Shown here piece by piece: positions 1-6,307 of a stretch of DNA of 19,147 nt. Source of the stretch: JAHFUI01 sp041485905. Lineage in GTDB: Bacteria; Acidobacteriota; Vicinamibacteria; Vicinamibacterales; CAVVIG01. A program made the translations under genes and the position numbers. The stretch lies in the NCBI GenBank assembly GCA_041485905.1, contig JBGPKK010000088.1:1-19147 (forward strand), given 5' to 3'. Below the pieces are notes generated by a model, which did no database searches, had not been told where the DNA came from, and saw only the letters and a list, made by a program, of their open reading frames with translations. Position 1 is the first letter of the stretch. The number at the start of each line of letters is the position of its first letter.

Positions 1-2
1 AC

Positions 3-467
3 CGCATCGCGATGCACCCAACGCGGCCGAACGTGCTTTTCATGCAAAAACATTGGGATGTCATGCGCAGCGACGACGCGGGCGATTCGTGGCAAGAAGT
101 CAGCGGCAACCTGCCCACCGACTTCGGTTTCGTTATCGACGTGCACGCCCACGAGCCGGACACGATCTATGTCGTACCGATCAAGAGCGACTCGGAACAC
201 TTTCCGCCCGATGGAAAACTGCGCGTGTACCGCAGCCGCACGGGTGGAAACGAGTGGGAGGCGCTTACGAAGGGTCTGCCGCAACACGACTGCTACGTCA
301 ACGTGTTGCGCGAGGCGATGGCTCTCGATTCGCTGGATTCGTGCGGCGTGTATGTCGGCACCACGGGAGGGCAGGTGTACGCGTCGGCCGATGCCGGAGA
401 CAGCTGGGCTCCCATTGTCCGAGATCTTCCGGCCGTGTTGTCCGTCGAAGTCCAGACACTGGCATGA
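3..467 (+). CDS. BNR/Asp-box repeat protein (sialidase/VPS10-like beta-propeller), C-terminal part
   Basis: The reading frame is open to the window's left edge, so only the last ~154 residues are visible and the true start lies upstream. Three Asp-box-like blades can be read: SDDAGDSW, a weaker SRTGGNEW, and SADAGDSW near the C-terminus. The S-x-D-x-G-x-x-W pattern marks BNR repeats of sialidase-like and VPS10/sortilin-like beta-propellers. In Acidobacteria such proteins are commonly annotated as exo-alpha-sialidase or glycosyl hydrolase, but no catalytic residues are visible here, so enzymatic activity should not be assumed. Its stop overlaps the start of the MoaD/ThiS-like gene in an ATGA tetranucleotide, implying translational coupling. 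The fold call is fairly sure; the function is open. Confidence 0.8.
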   Translation, partial: RIAMHPTRPNVLFMQKHWDVMRSDDAGDSWQEVSGNLPTDFGFVIDVHAHEPDTIYVVPIKSDSEHFPPDGKLRVYRSRTGGNEWEALTKGLPQHDCYVNVLREAMALDSLDSCGVYVGTTGGQVYASADAGDSWAPIVRDLPAVLSVEVQTLA

Positions 468-760
468 TCCGAGTTGAGCTCCCGGCACATCTGCGGATGC
501 TGGCCCGCGTCGATGGCGAGGTGAAGATCGACCTCGCGGGTGAGGCCACGCAGCGCTCGATCCTCGACGCGCTCGAGGCCAGCTATCCGATGCTGCAGGG
601 GACGATCCGCGATCACGTCACGCACCAGCGCCGACCGTACGTGAGGTTCTTCGCCTGCGCCGAGGATCTCTCCCACGAATTGCCGGACGCCCCGTTGCCC
701 CAACCGGTCGCGACGGGGGCCGAGCCTTTTCTAATCGTGGGAGCCCTGGCCGGCGGTTAA
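464..760 (+). CDS. MoaD/ThiS family beta-grasp protein
   Basis: A 98-residue protein with the size and ending of ubiquitin-like sulfur carriers. It starts MIRVELPAHLRMLA, continues through an acidic beta-grasp region, and ends GALAGG. The terminal Gly-Gly is the residue pair that becomes thiocarboxylated in MoaD, ThiS and relatives after adenylation by an E1-like enzyme. The ATG lies inside the upstream stop (ATGA), which fixes the start. No molybdopterin or thiamin biosynthesis gene is adjacent; the partner is a beta-propeller protein, so a role in cofactor synthesis is not supported by context. It could serve another sulfur-transfer or protein-conjugation purpose. Family assignment is good, pathway unknown. 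It converges with the DoxX gene with 22 bp between the stops and no obvious terminator. Confidence 0.82.
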   Translation: MIRVELPAHLRMLARVDGEVKIDLAGEATQRSILDALEASYPMLQGTIRDHVTHQRRPYVRFFACAEDLSHELPDAPLPQPVATGAEPFLIVGALAGG

Positions 761-782
761 GTGACGGTCGAGTGGGCCTTCG

Positions 783-1163
783 TTACCCGAACTTCGGCGC
801 CAGCCGCCACCGACCATACGCGACCGACGCTGAGAGCAGTCCCACTATCAACGGGACCAGCGCCGTCGCGACATCGCCGCCCATTACGGTGATCACCGTT
901 GCGCCGATCATGATGATCACCAGGCCGGCGGCGGCCAGCGGTGTCAATCCTGGGCGAATCCGCAGAAGCCCGGGAAGGATCAGACCAATCGCCCCAAGGA
1001 CCTCGGCCACGCCGAGGAATCGCAGGAACAGCCCCGGCAAATGTATCGGTCCCGGCATTGCCTCCAGGGCCTCGATGGTCAGGACCAGCTTCATGCCACC
1101 GGTCAACAGAAAGACAAGCGCAAGCAGCCCCTGAACGATCCACAGCAGCCCATTGATTCCCAT
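783..1163 (-). CDS. DoxX family membrane protein
   Basis: A 126-residue, strongly hydrophobic protein with about four membrane helices. It begins MGINGLLWIVQGLLALVFLL, followed by the family-typical TGGMKL stretch, a second helix around FLRFLGVAEVLGAIGLILP, then LAAAGLVIIMIGATVI and a last helix near VPLIVGLLSASVAYG. Length and helix layout match DoxX/DoxX-like proteins, inner-membrane proteins whose exact role is mostly unknown; some act with thiosulfate or quinone oxidation. A GAGGAG ribosome binding site about 8 bases before the ATG supports the start. It stands alone on the minus strand. The gene is well supported, the biochemical role is not. Confidence 0.85.
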   Translation of the reverse strand: MGINGLLWIVQGLLALVFLLTGGMKLVLTIEALEAMPGPIHLPGLFLRFLGVAEVLGAIGLILPGLLRIRPGLTPLAAAGLVIIMIGATVITVMGGDVATALVPLIVGLLSASVAYGRWRLAPKFG

Positions 1164-1198
1164 CGCGGCATTCTCCTCTATTGCCTTGTCGAACGACG

Positions 1199-1348
1199 AT
1201 GGCCGAGATTGACACTGCCTCGCTCCAGGTGAAATCGAAGGAAGAAGCGATCGAATGGAGAGTCGTTCAAAACCGGCCGCACAGGCCGGGAGAAGTGAAG
1301 CAGATCATGGAACTGAGTCCTTACGTGGTCGTCGGCGACAAGTGTTGA
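1199..1348 (+). pseudogene. C-terminal remnant of a YciI-like (DGPF domain) protein
   Basis: A 49-codon frame in the gap between two minus-strand genes. It contains QVKSKEEAIEW followed, after an unalignable stretch, by EVKQIMELSP and a stop. This matches the last third of YciI/DGPF-domain proteins, which typically read '(I)QVKSKEEAIEW...EIRQVFE'. The preceding part of the domain, including the DGPF motif, is absent: upstream codons run straight into the DoxX 5' region. There is no convincing ribosome binding site. I read it as a decayed fragment left by deletion rather than an expressed small protein. The match is recalled from the family pattern, not from an alignment. Confidence 0.5.
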
Positions 1349-1390
1349 GCGGCAAGACCTGCGCGCACAGCTAGGACCGCAGTCTGAATG

Positions 1391-2305
1391 CTAGCGAGGC
1401 GGCGTAGCTCCGCAGTCTCTCGTACAGGTCTCGGGACGCACATACGTCGCCTTGATTTTCTTGCGGTACTCCGGATACAGCGTTTCCGGCTCGCCCACCA
1501 CCGCTGCCCTCGGCAGGTGAAACAGTTTCGTGAGCTCGTCGACAAACGGGTTCTTCTCCGGCACGTAGTGCGGGACGCTCTCCCCCGGACGCCGTCCCTC
1601 GAATCCAGATACGCACGGCGGACCGACGGGCGACATCGGTGCCGCGGTGAGCTGAAAGCTCTTCGTGATGATATGCGGCTCGGCCAGGTAGATCGGATCC
1701 TCGACGACAGCCAGCACGGTGAGGATGTCGCCATGACGCCAGAAGCGCGACGTCATCGTCGCCTCGTCGCTGCTCGGCGGACCGTTCTTTCGCAGGAAGC
1801 CGGCTTTCATGTGCGTGGTGTAGGTGACGAGCGTATCGCCCTCCCAGCGACCCGTCGTAAAGCCTCCGCGAGTGTGCTCGGCATACTTGGACGGGTGCGG
1901 CCGCCCGTCCATCCAGATGGTCATCGGCGCACGATCTTCCCACGCGCCGATCGTGAAGGAGATCGCGGTGCCCTTGACCGGCTCCGTGTCGCTCCAGATC
2001 TTCAAACCGAACGGACCCTGCACGAAATAGAAGGCCGGCCATCCCTCGCACTGGCGCTCGATCATCGCCAGCTGCGACTCGTTGTAGCTCAACGCGCGTG
2101 TGCGCCCCTCGTCGTTGAGCGGGAGGCCCAGGTAGTCCACGGGATACGAATCACGCGAGATGTCTTCCGTATTCCTCGCGGCCCACGACCCTGCAAGCTC
2201 GGTCTGCGCAAACACGGTCCGATTGACCGGCGCCCACAGAAGCACCAGCAGGACGAGCGCCGTTCGGAGGGTTACCACGTTGACGAGCACGGTGTTGGAT
2301 CCCAT
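1391..2305 (-). CDS. secreted protein of uncharacterised acidobacterial family (WEGDTLV core), homologue A
   Basis: 304 residues from the ATG at 2305. A hydrophobic leader (residues 11-26) ends at a likely cleavage site near TVFAQ. The central block shows the cluster's shared core: MDGRPHP at 132-138, GRWEGDTLV at 152-160, then HMKAGFLRKNG and EDPIYLAEPHIITKSF. These align with the equivalent regions of the neighbouring homologues. The C-terminal ~80 residues are an extension absent from the plus-strand relatives and contain two close cysteines (PETCTRDC). No domain of known function is recognisable. The chosen ATG overlaps the upstream gene by 34 bp; in-frame GTG codons slightly further in would shorten the overlap and still leave a signal peptide. 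It is the last gene of the MBL operon. Function unknown. Confidence 0.75.
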   Translation of the reverse strand: MGSNTVLVNVVTLRTALVLLVLLWAPVNRTVFAQTELAGSWAARNTEDISRDSYPVDYLGLPLNDEGRTRALSYNESQLAMIERQCEGWPAFYFVQGPFGLKIWSDTEPVKGTAISFTIGAWEDRAPMTIWMDGRPHPSKYAEHTRGGFTTGRWEGDTLVTYTTHMKAGFLRKNGPPSSDEATMTSRFWRHGDILTVLAVVEDPIYLAEPHIITKSFQLTAAPMSPVGPPCVSGFEGRRPGESVPHYVPEKNPFVDELTKLFHLPRAAVVGEPETLYPEYRKKIKATYVRPETCTRDCGATPPR

Positions 2306-3039
2306 TTGGAACCGTCCGCTTCTTTTTTGAAATGTGAGCTGACGATGAACGTCTGGGTTAGATATTGTGGGTCGTTGACAGCAGTCGTCACAACGAGTAA
2401 CTGGCCATCGTTTGGCAGTGGCGCGAGGTCGAAGTATTCGGTGACCTTCGCATTCTCGCTGTATGGGACACCGTTCTTGCGTAGATACCCAGCTCGCATG
2501 TCGGTGGTCACCACGGTGAGCGATCCGACGGACGAACCAGTCGCAGGATTTCCCCGGCCGCCCCGTTCCCACCGCGCGGCTGAATGGCCCTGCCATGTCG
2601 GCTGTCCAGCCGGGGCGGGCACAGGCGTAAACCGGAAGAGCCGTGTCTGCATGCCGGCATCGGTCTCGAGACCGAGCGTGTTGTCGTCCTGCCACGTGAC
2701 ACGGATGCGTCCGGGTACGCGCATGATCGCGGCCGCGCCATAGGACTTGCACTGATTGCCGGCGGCCTCATCGGCTGCCGGGTCCCATGCGTTCACGATC
2801 TTGAGCGCCTCCGAGGTGATCGGGACGCCTTTGTAATCGCCCTTCGCCGGCGTCACCATGCGGTAGCGCCAGTCTTCGTTGACGACGGCCACCCAATTTC
2901 CGGTGAGATCGATGGATGCCGACGCTTTCGCGGTTGGCGCCGGCGGTGGCGCGCCGCGATTCTGAGCGTGCACCCGCGCCGGTGTTGAGAGCGATGCCAC
3001 GGCGGCGAGCGCCACTATCAGCAGACGATGAGCGCTCAC
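2272..3039 (-). CDS. secreted protein of uncharacterised acidobacterial family, homologue B
   Basis: 255 residues from a GTG at 3039, chosen because AGGAG sits about 6 bases upstream, a signal peptide follows directly (LLIVALAAVASL...VHAQ), and the GTG overlaps the stop of the MBL gene as GTGA. After the leader come LTGNWVAVVNEDWRYRMVTP and NQCKSYGAAAIMRVPGR, which I recognise as typical of a large acidobacterial family of unknown function. The homologous core is TTDMRAGYLRKNG followed by VNDPQYLTQTFIVSSHF. The usual WEGDTLV motif is interrupted here by a Gly-rich insertion (WERGGRGNPATGSSVGSLTV). A longer in-frame frame to 3252 exists but is antisense-like sequence over the MBL gene's 3' end. 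Middle gene of a three-gene operon; biochemical role unknown. Confidence 0.8.
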   Translation of the reverse strand: MSAHRLLIVALAAVASLSTPARVHAQNRGAPPPAPTAKASASIDLTGNWVAVVNEDWRYRMVTPAKGDYKGVPITSEALKIVNAWDPAADEAAGNQCKSYGAAAIMRVPGRIRVTWQDDNTLGLETDAGMQTRLFRFTPVPAPAGQPTWQGHSAARWERGGRGNPATGSSVGSLTVVTTDMRAGYLRKNGVPYSENAKVTEYFDLAPLPNDGQLLVVTTAVNDPQYLTQTFIVSSHFKKEADGSKWDPTPCSSTW

Positions 3040-4058
3040 GGCTTCTCCTGTGGAAGGCTCCGATAAATGGCTTCGACGAACTGGTTCGTCGTCCAGGGAC
3101 CCGAATCGGCGCCGTACCTGCGCGTATAACCTCTGGCTGGCAATGCGGCCTTGACCTGGTCGAGGCTCAGGCCTGCCTTCTTCAGATCCCGGACGCGGTC
3201 GCGAATAATCGTGACCATGTCGCGGTACTCCACCACGTCGAGTTGGTCGCACACGCGGCCGTGTCCAGAGATCACGAGGGTGCCAGCCTCGCGCGAGACG
3301 ATCGGCACAGACGGAATCGCCAGCTCCACCACGCGATTGAGCGCCGCGATCTCCCCGTTAATCGTGCCACCTCTTGCCACGTCGATTATGGGAAAGTGGG
3401 TCGTGTCGAGGATGTCGCCGGCAACGACCACATCGGAACGGCGGAAGAAGATCACGAGGTCGCCGTCCGTGTGTGCCGCAGGCTGATGCAGCACCTCGAT
3501 GCCTTCGCCGTTGAGGTACATATACTTCCGCGGGTAATCGAAGGTTTCGGTCGGCCATGCGCCGACGGGAAACGGGGAAGCCTTCCCTGCCGGCGCGCTC
3601 ATCCTCTCCAGGACTTTGTCAGCCGAGAGAATCGAGGCGACGCCCCCGAGGAAGTTGCCGGTCACTCCGATCGAGCCTGGAGCCGTGAAGAGTGTCTGGC
3701 CTGCCTTGGACAGCGTCTCGTTGCCGCCGACGTGATCCGGGTCGGCGCTGGTATCGATGACGTATCGAATGGGCCGCGGCGTCTGCTTCTTGATCGCGGC
3801 CACCACCGCGTCGGCCCTCGCCGCCAGACCAGCGTCCACGACGACCACACCATCCTCACCGACCTGGACGCCGATGTTGCCGCCGGCGCCGGCGATCATG
3901 AAGAAGTTCGGGCGGAGCTGGAGTACCTCGAGATCGCCAGTAGCTGCCGTAGTGGTTTGCTGGGCTTGCCCGCGGGGCTCAACCCGCGCCTCGGTGACGG
4001 TCACATAGGTGCCGACCCCGAAGAGCCAGGCCGACAGGATGGCGATAAGAGTCCTCAT
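3036..4058 (-). CDS. MBL-fold metallo-hydrolase-like protein, periplasmic, atypical metal site
   Basis: 340 residues from the ATG at 4058, with an N-terminal hydrophobic leader (MRTLIAILSAWLFGVGTYVT). The metallo-beta-lactamase fold is clear: GGNIGVQVGEDGVVVVDAG near 59-77, the motif-2 region DTSADPDHVGGNE at 102-114, His196 in HTDGD, Asp215 in AGDILD, and His266 in SGHGR. In the canonical HxHxDH motif the first two histidines bind metal 1; here they are Ser104 and Asp106, while Asp108 and His109 remain. The metal-2 ligands (Asp108, His109, Asp215, His266) are intact. The enzyme may therefore bind one metal or a different one. It heads an operon with two uncharacterised secreted proteins. Substrate unknown; broad MBL hydrolase is the safe call. 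The longer frame to 4364 overlaps the divergent gene and lacks a leader. Confidence 0.88.
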   Translation of the reverse strand: MRTLIAILSAWLFGVGTYVTVTEARVEPRGQAQQTTTAATGDLEVLQLRPNFFMIAGAGGNIGVQVGEDGVVVVDAGLAARADAVVAAIKKQTPRPIRYVIDTSADPDHVGGNETLSKAGQTLFTAPGSIGVTGNFLGGVASILSADKVLERMSAPAGKASPFPVGAWPTETFDYPRKYMYLNGEGIEVLHQPAAHTDGDLVIFFRRSDVVVAGDILDTTHFPIIDVARGGTINGEIAALNRVVELAIPSVPIVSREAGTLVISGHGRVCDQLDVVEYRDMVTIIRDRVRDLKKAGLSLDQVKAALPARGYTRRYGADSGPWTTNQFVEAIYRSLPQEKP

Positions 4059-4066
4059 CGCGCGCA

Positions 4067-4072
4067 ATCCTA
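4067..4072 (-). promoter_or_regulatory. candidate -10 element (TAGGAT) for the MBL operon
   Basis: On the minus strand TGCTAGGAT lies 8 bases before the MBL ATG. It resembles an extended -10 box and would give a very short leader. A similar GCTAGAAT occurs upstream of the genes starting at 6214 and 8270. No convincing -35 is visible, so this is a weak call. Confidence 0.3.
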
Positions 4073-4158
4073 GCAGACCTGGCCGGCCCTTGAGCGGACG
4101 GGCCGGAGGGAGCAGAATAGGCTTCGCGTCAGGCCCCCAATCGAAGAAGGAGACTGCA

Positions 4159-4953
4159 GTGGTGAAGAAGTATCTTCCAGAATCGACGATCGCCGCGGCG
4201 GTCGCCGTTGTCGTCTGGTCTTTGGCGGCCCAGGCTGCCGCTCCCCAGGGTGAAGCGCTGAGGGCAGCGGGACGCGGGTCCCAGCGCGCCTCGGCCCCCG
4301 CGCCGCGCACGGCCGACGGCAAGGTGGACTTCTCCGGCATCTGGGGTCCGGATCGGAAGTTCATCTACGACATCAACGATGCGCTGAAGCCCGGCGAGAC
4401 GCTGCCGATTCAGCCGTGGGCGCTGAAGCTGACAAAGGAGCGGTTGTCGAAGGACGATCCGGAAGCGCTGTGCCTGCCGGCCGGCGTTCCGCGGCAGGCG
4501 CCCTATCCGTGGCGGATCCTGCAGACCGGGACGCACATGTTTTTTCTCTTCGAGGGCAACATCCACACCTATCGCCAGATCTTCCTGGACGGACGAACGC
4601 ATCCGGCAGATCCGGATCCCACCTGGTACGGCCACTCGGTTGGACGATTCGAGGGAGACACGCTCGTGATCGATTCGGTGGGCTTCAACGATCGCTTCTG
4701 GTTCGATTTCGCCGGCCATCCTCACACGGACAAGCTGCACACCATCGAGCGCTATCGGCGTCCCGATTCCAACACGCTGGAGTACGAAGTCACCATCGAG
4801 GATCCCGGGGCCTACACCAAGCCCTTCACCCTGTATGGACGCCACGCCTACGAGACAAGTACCGAGCTGATGGAGTACATCTGCAACGAAAACAACCTGG
4901 ACGTCCAGCACATCGTCGGCAAGGATCCGCGGAACAAGTATTCGAAGCCGTAG
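4159..4953 (+). CDS. secreted protein of uncharacterised acidobacterial family (WEGDTLV core), homologue C
   Basis: 264 residues starting at a GTG; AAGGAG lies 6 bases upstream. A second GTG three bases on (4162) is equally possible and would give VKKYLPES. A signal peptide (IAAAVAVVVWSLAAQAAA) is followed by a low-complexity linker and VDFSGIWG. The core comprises CLPAGVPRQ at 105-113, a hydrophobic strand MFFLFEG, LDGRTHP at 143-149, SVGRFEGDTLV at 160-170, GFNDRFW, GHPHTDKLH, a VTIEDPGAYTKPF block, and YICNENN at 240-246. Cys105 and Cys242 are matched by Cys in homologues D and E, suggesting a disulfide or ligand pair in the exported protein. It is divergent from the MBL operon and ends in a hairpin terminator. 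Function unknown, family membership obvious from internal comparison. Confidence 0.85.
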   Translation: MVKKYLPESTIAAAVAVVVWSLAAQAAAPQGEALRAAGRGSQRASAPAPRTADGKVDFSGIWGPDRKFIYDINDALKPGETLPIQPWALKLTKERLSKDDPEALCLPAGVPRQAPYPWRILQTGTHMFFLFEGNIHTYRQIFLDGRTHPADPDPTWYGHSVGRFEGDTLVIDSVGFNDRFWFDFAGHPHTDKLHTIERYRRPDSNTLEYEVTIEDPGAYTKPFTLYGRHAYETSTELMEYICNENNLDVQHIVGKDPRNKYSKP

Positions 4954-4980
4954 GTGCGATGGAAGGCGCTACGGTTTTTT
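4944..4980 (+). terminator. hairpin and T-run terminator containing both convergent stop codons
   Basis: CCGTAG (4948-4953) pairs with CTACGG (4969-4974) across a 15-base loop and is followed by six T (4975-4980). GAAG before the stem can pair further into the T-run, adding A-U and G-U pairs. The structure fits an intrinsic terminator for the plus-strand gene. Each stem arm contains a stop codon: TAG of homologue C on the plus strand and TAG of homologue D on the minus strand. The minus strand lacks a T-run after the stem, so bidirectional function is doubtful. Confidence 0.6.
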
Positions 4981-5790
4981 CAGCGCCGGGTCGTTCTGCA
5001 GCAGTTGCTCGAAACGGCCGAGGTCCTCGTTGTTCTCGATGCATTCGTATTCGCGCAGCCGCTCGTTCGGGCGGAGCCTGAACGTCTCTTGTGCGTGCCA
5101 CGGCTTGGTGAACACGTCGGGATCGTCCATCGTCACGTCGTAGCGGATCGTGTCGTACGAATCGCGCGTGTACCGCTCGGTCACGCGCAGCTTCTCGCTA
5201 TGGATCGTGCCGACGCCGGCGAGCCAGGTCTTGTCGTTGAAGCCGGTCACGTCCACCACCAGCGTATTGCCCTCCCAACGCCCGACCGAGTCTCCCAGGT
5301 AGGACGGTTCCCCATCGTCTGGATGCGGACGCCCGTCGGTCGGAATGATGCGAAACGCGTGGTGGGCTTCGTACAGGATGATGACCTGTCCGGGCATCTG
5401 GACGATCTGGAACGGCAGCGGTCGGGTGGTGATGCGCGGGACGCCGGACATCAGGCAGCGCGCCATCGGATCGTCGATGCCGCGCCGCGCGACGTATTCC
5501 TGCCGTTTGGCCTCTGCTGCCGGTTTGTAGGGCGGCGGCTCGCGGGGCGGCGCCACGCGGCCAGCGGCGGCGTCAGCCTGTCGAATGGCGTTGGCTTCCG
5601 CATCGCCGATCAGCAGCTGAAGCGCACCGGTGATCCAGACGCCGGAGAGATCGGGTTTCCCGTCGGCCGCGCGCGGAATCGGCGCGGGTCGGCCCGCAGG
5701 CGCCGCGCCTCTCTGTGCGTGTAACGGCCCGGCAACAACGGTCAGGATTACGGCGACCGCCGCGAGCGAAGCGATAACGGTCTTGGGCAC
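4969..5790 (-). CDS. secreted protein of uncharacterised acidobacterial family (WEGDTLV core), homologue D
   Basis: 273 residues from a GTG at 5790; GAGGAGAA about 7 bases upstream decides this start over an in-frame TTG at 5811. A Sec leader (VIASLAAVAVILTVVAGPLHAQ) is followed by an Arg/Pro-rich linker and PDLSGVW. The core shows CLMSGVPRI at 112-120, TDGRPHP at 151-157, DSVGRWEGNTLVVD at 167-180, GFNDKTW, the MDDPDVFTKPW block, and YECIENN at 248-254. Cys112 and Cys250 match those of homologues C and E. A Pro/Ala-rich, charged segment at roughly 70-105 is specific to this copy. It lies 28 bp downstream of the DUF6152 gene and is probably co-transcribed. Exported, no recognisable catalytic domain. 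Confidence 0.85.
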   Translation of the reverse strand: MPKTVIASLAAVAVILTVVAGPLHAQRGAAPAGRPAPIPRAADGKPDLSGVWITGALQLLIGDAEANAIRQADAAAGRVAPPREPPPYKPAAEAKRQEYVARRGIDDPMARCLMSGVPRITTRPLPFQIVQMPGQVIILYEAHHAFRIIPTDGRPHPDDGEPSYLGDSVGRWEGNTLVVDVTGFNDKTWLAGVGTIHSEKLRVTERYTRDSYDTIRYDVTMDDPDVFTKPWHAQETFRLRPNERLREYECIENNEDLGRFEQLLQNDPALKKP

Positions 5791-5818
5791 CGGCCTTCTC
5801 CTCGTGTGCAAACGCGTG

Positions 5819-6214
5819 TTACTGGCCCCCGGTGCCGGCAGGAGGCCCGGCTGCCAGCTTGCGTCCGTCGGCGAACGTGACTTCTCGAGCCGCGGCGATG
5901 TTCGACTCCAGGCGGCCGCGCCAGCCGAAGACGGTGATCGCGTCGCCCGGCTTCAGCGTGACATCCCGTTTCCAGCCCTGCCGGACGAGCATGTTCGGCG
6001 GATACCCTTCGAACTTCACCTGCGTGACGCTGCCCGTGTCGTCGTTCACGTCCAGGTAGAAATGGATGTGCGGATTCGTCCAGTCGATTCTCGCGACGGT
6101 GCCCTTGACCGTGATCGGCTTGTTCGCGTCGTACTCCGCCGCGAACGAGTGATGCGCCACCACCGAGGCGGTTGTCAGCAGGACGCCGCATGCCAGCGCG
6201 CAAACAGCCTTCAT
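5819..6214 (-). CDS. DUF6152 family secreted protein
   Basis: 131 residues. The leader MKAVCALACGVLLTTASVVA is followed directly by HHSFAAEYDANKPITVKG, the hallmark N-terminus of DUF6152. Further on are DWTNPHIHFYLDV (45-57), FEGYPPNMLVRQGWKRD and KPGDAITVFGWRG, all family-typical; the beta-rich layout suggests a small OB-like barrel (inference). The predicted signal cleavage after Ala20 would make His21-His22 the mature N-terminus, with His49 and His51 further along as potential additional ligands. A ribosome binding site (GAGGAA) precedes the ATG. It heads a two-gene operon with homologue D. The family has no assigned function; the pairing with a WEGDTLV-family protein is one I recognise as recurrent in Acidobacteria. 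Confidence 0.88.
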   Translation of the reverse strand: MKAVCALACGVLLTTASVVAHHSFAAEYDANKPITVKGTVARIDWTNPHIHFYLDVNDDTGSVTQVKFEGYPPNMLVRQGWKRDVTLKPGDAITVFGWRGRLESNIAAAREVTFADGRKLAAGPPAGTGGQ

Positions 6215-6236
6215 AGGTTGGGTTCCTCGAGGCCGT

Positions 6237-6242
6237 ATTCTA
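6237..6242 (-). promoter_or_regulatory. candidate -10 element (TAGAAT) for the DUF6152 operon
   Basis: Minus-strand GGCTAGAATACGG places TAGAAT 22 bases before the DUF6152 ATG, a normal -10 distance. The 93-bp divergent region offers no good -35 at 16-18 bases. Support comes from similar elements at 4067 and 8339. Confidence 0.35.
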
Positions 6243-6307
6243 GCCTGTCTGATCTGCTATCGTTCCCGTTGACCGCAGTCGATCCCTCTGACGGCCTGAG
6301 AGGTCAC

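Noticed and set aside
3..467. Calling the first gene a sialidase
   Set aside because: Only Asp-box repeats are visible and no catalytic residues, so the enzymatic name is not supported.
1388..2743. 451-codon plus-strand open frame opposite homologue A
   Set aside because: It is antisense to two real secreted-protein genes, Arg/His-rich, and has no recognisable domain; long shadow frames are expected at this GC content.
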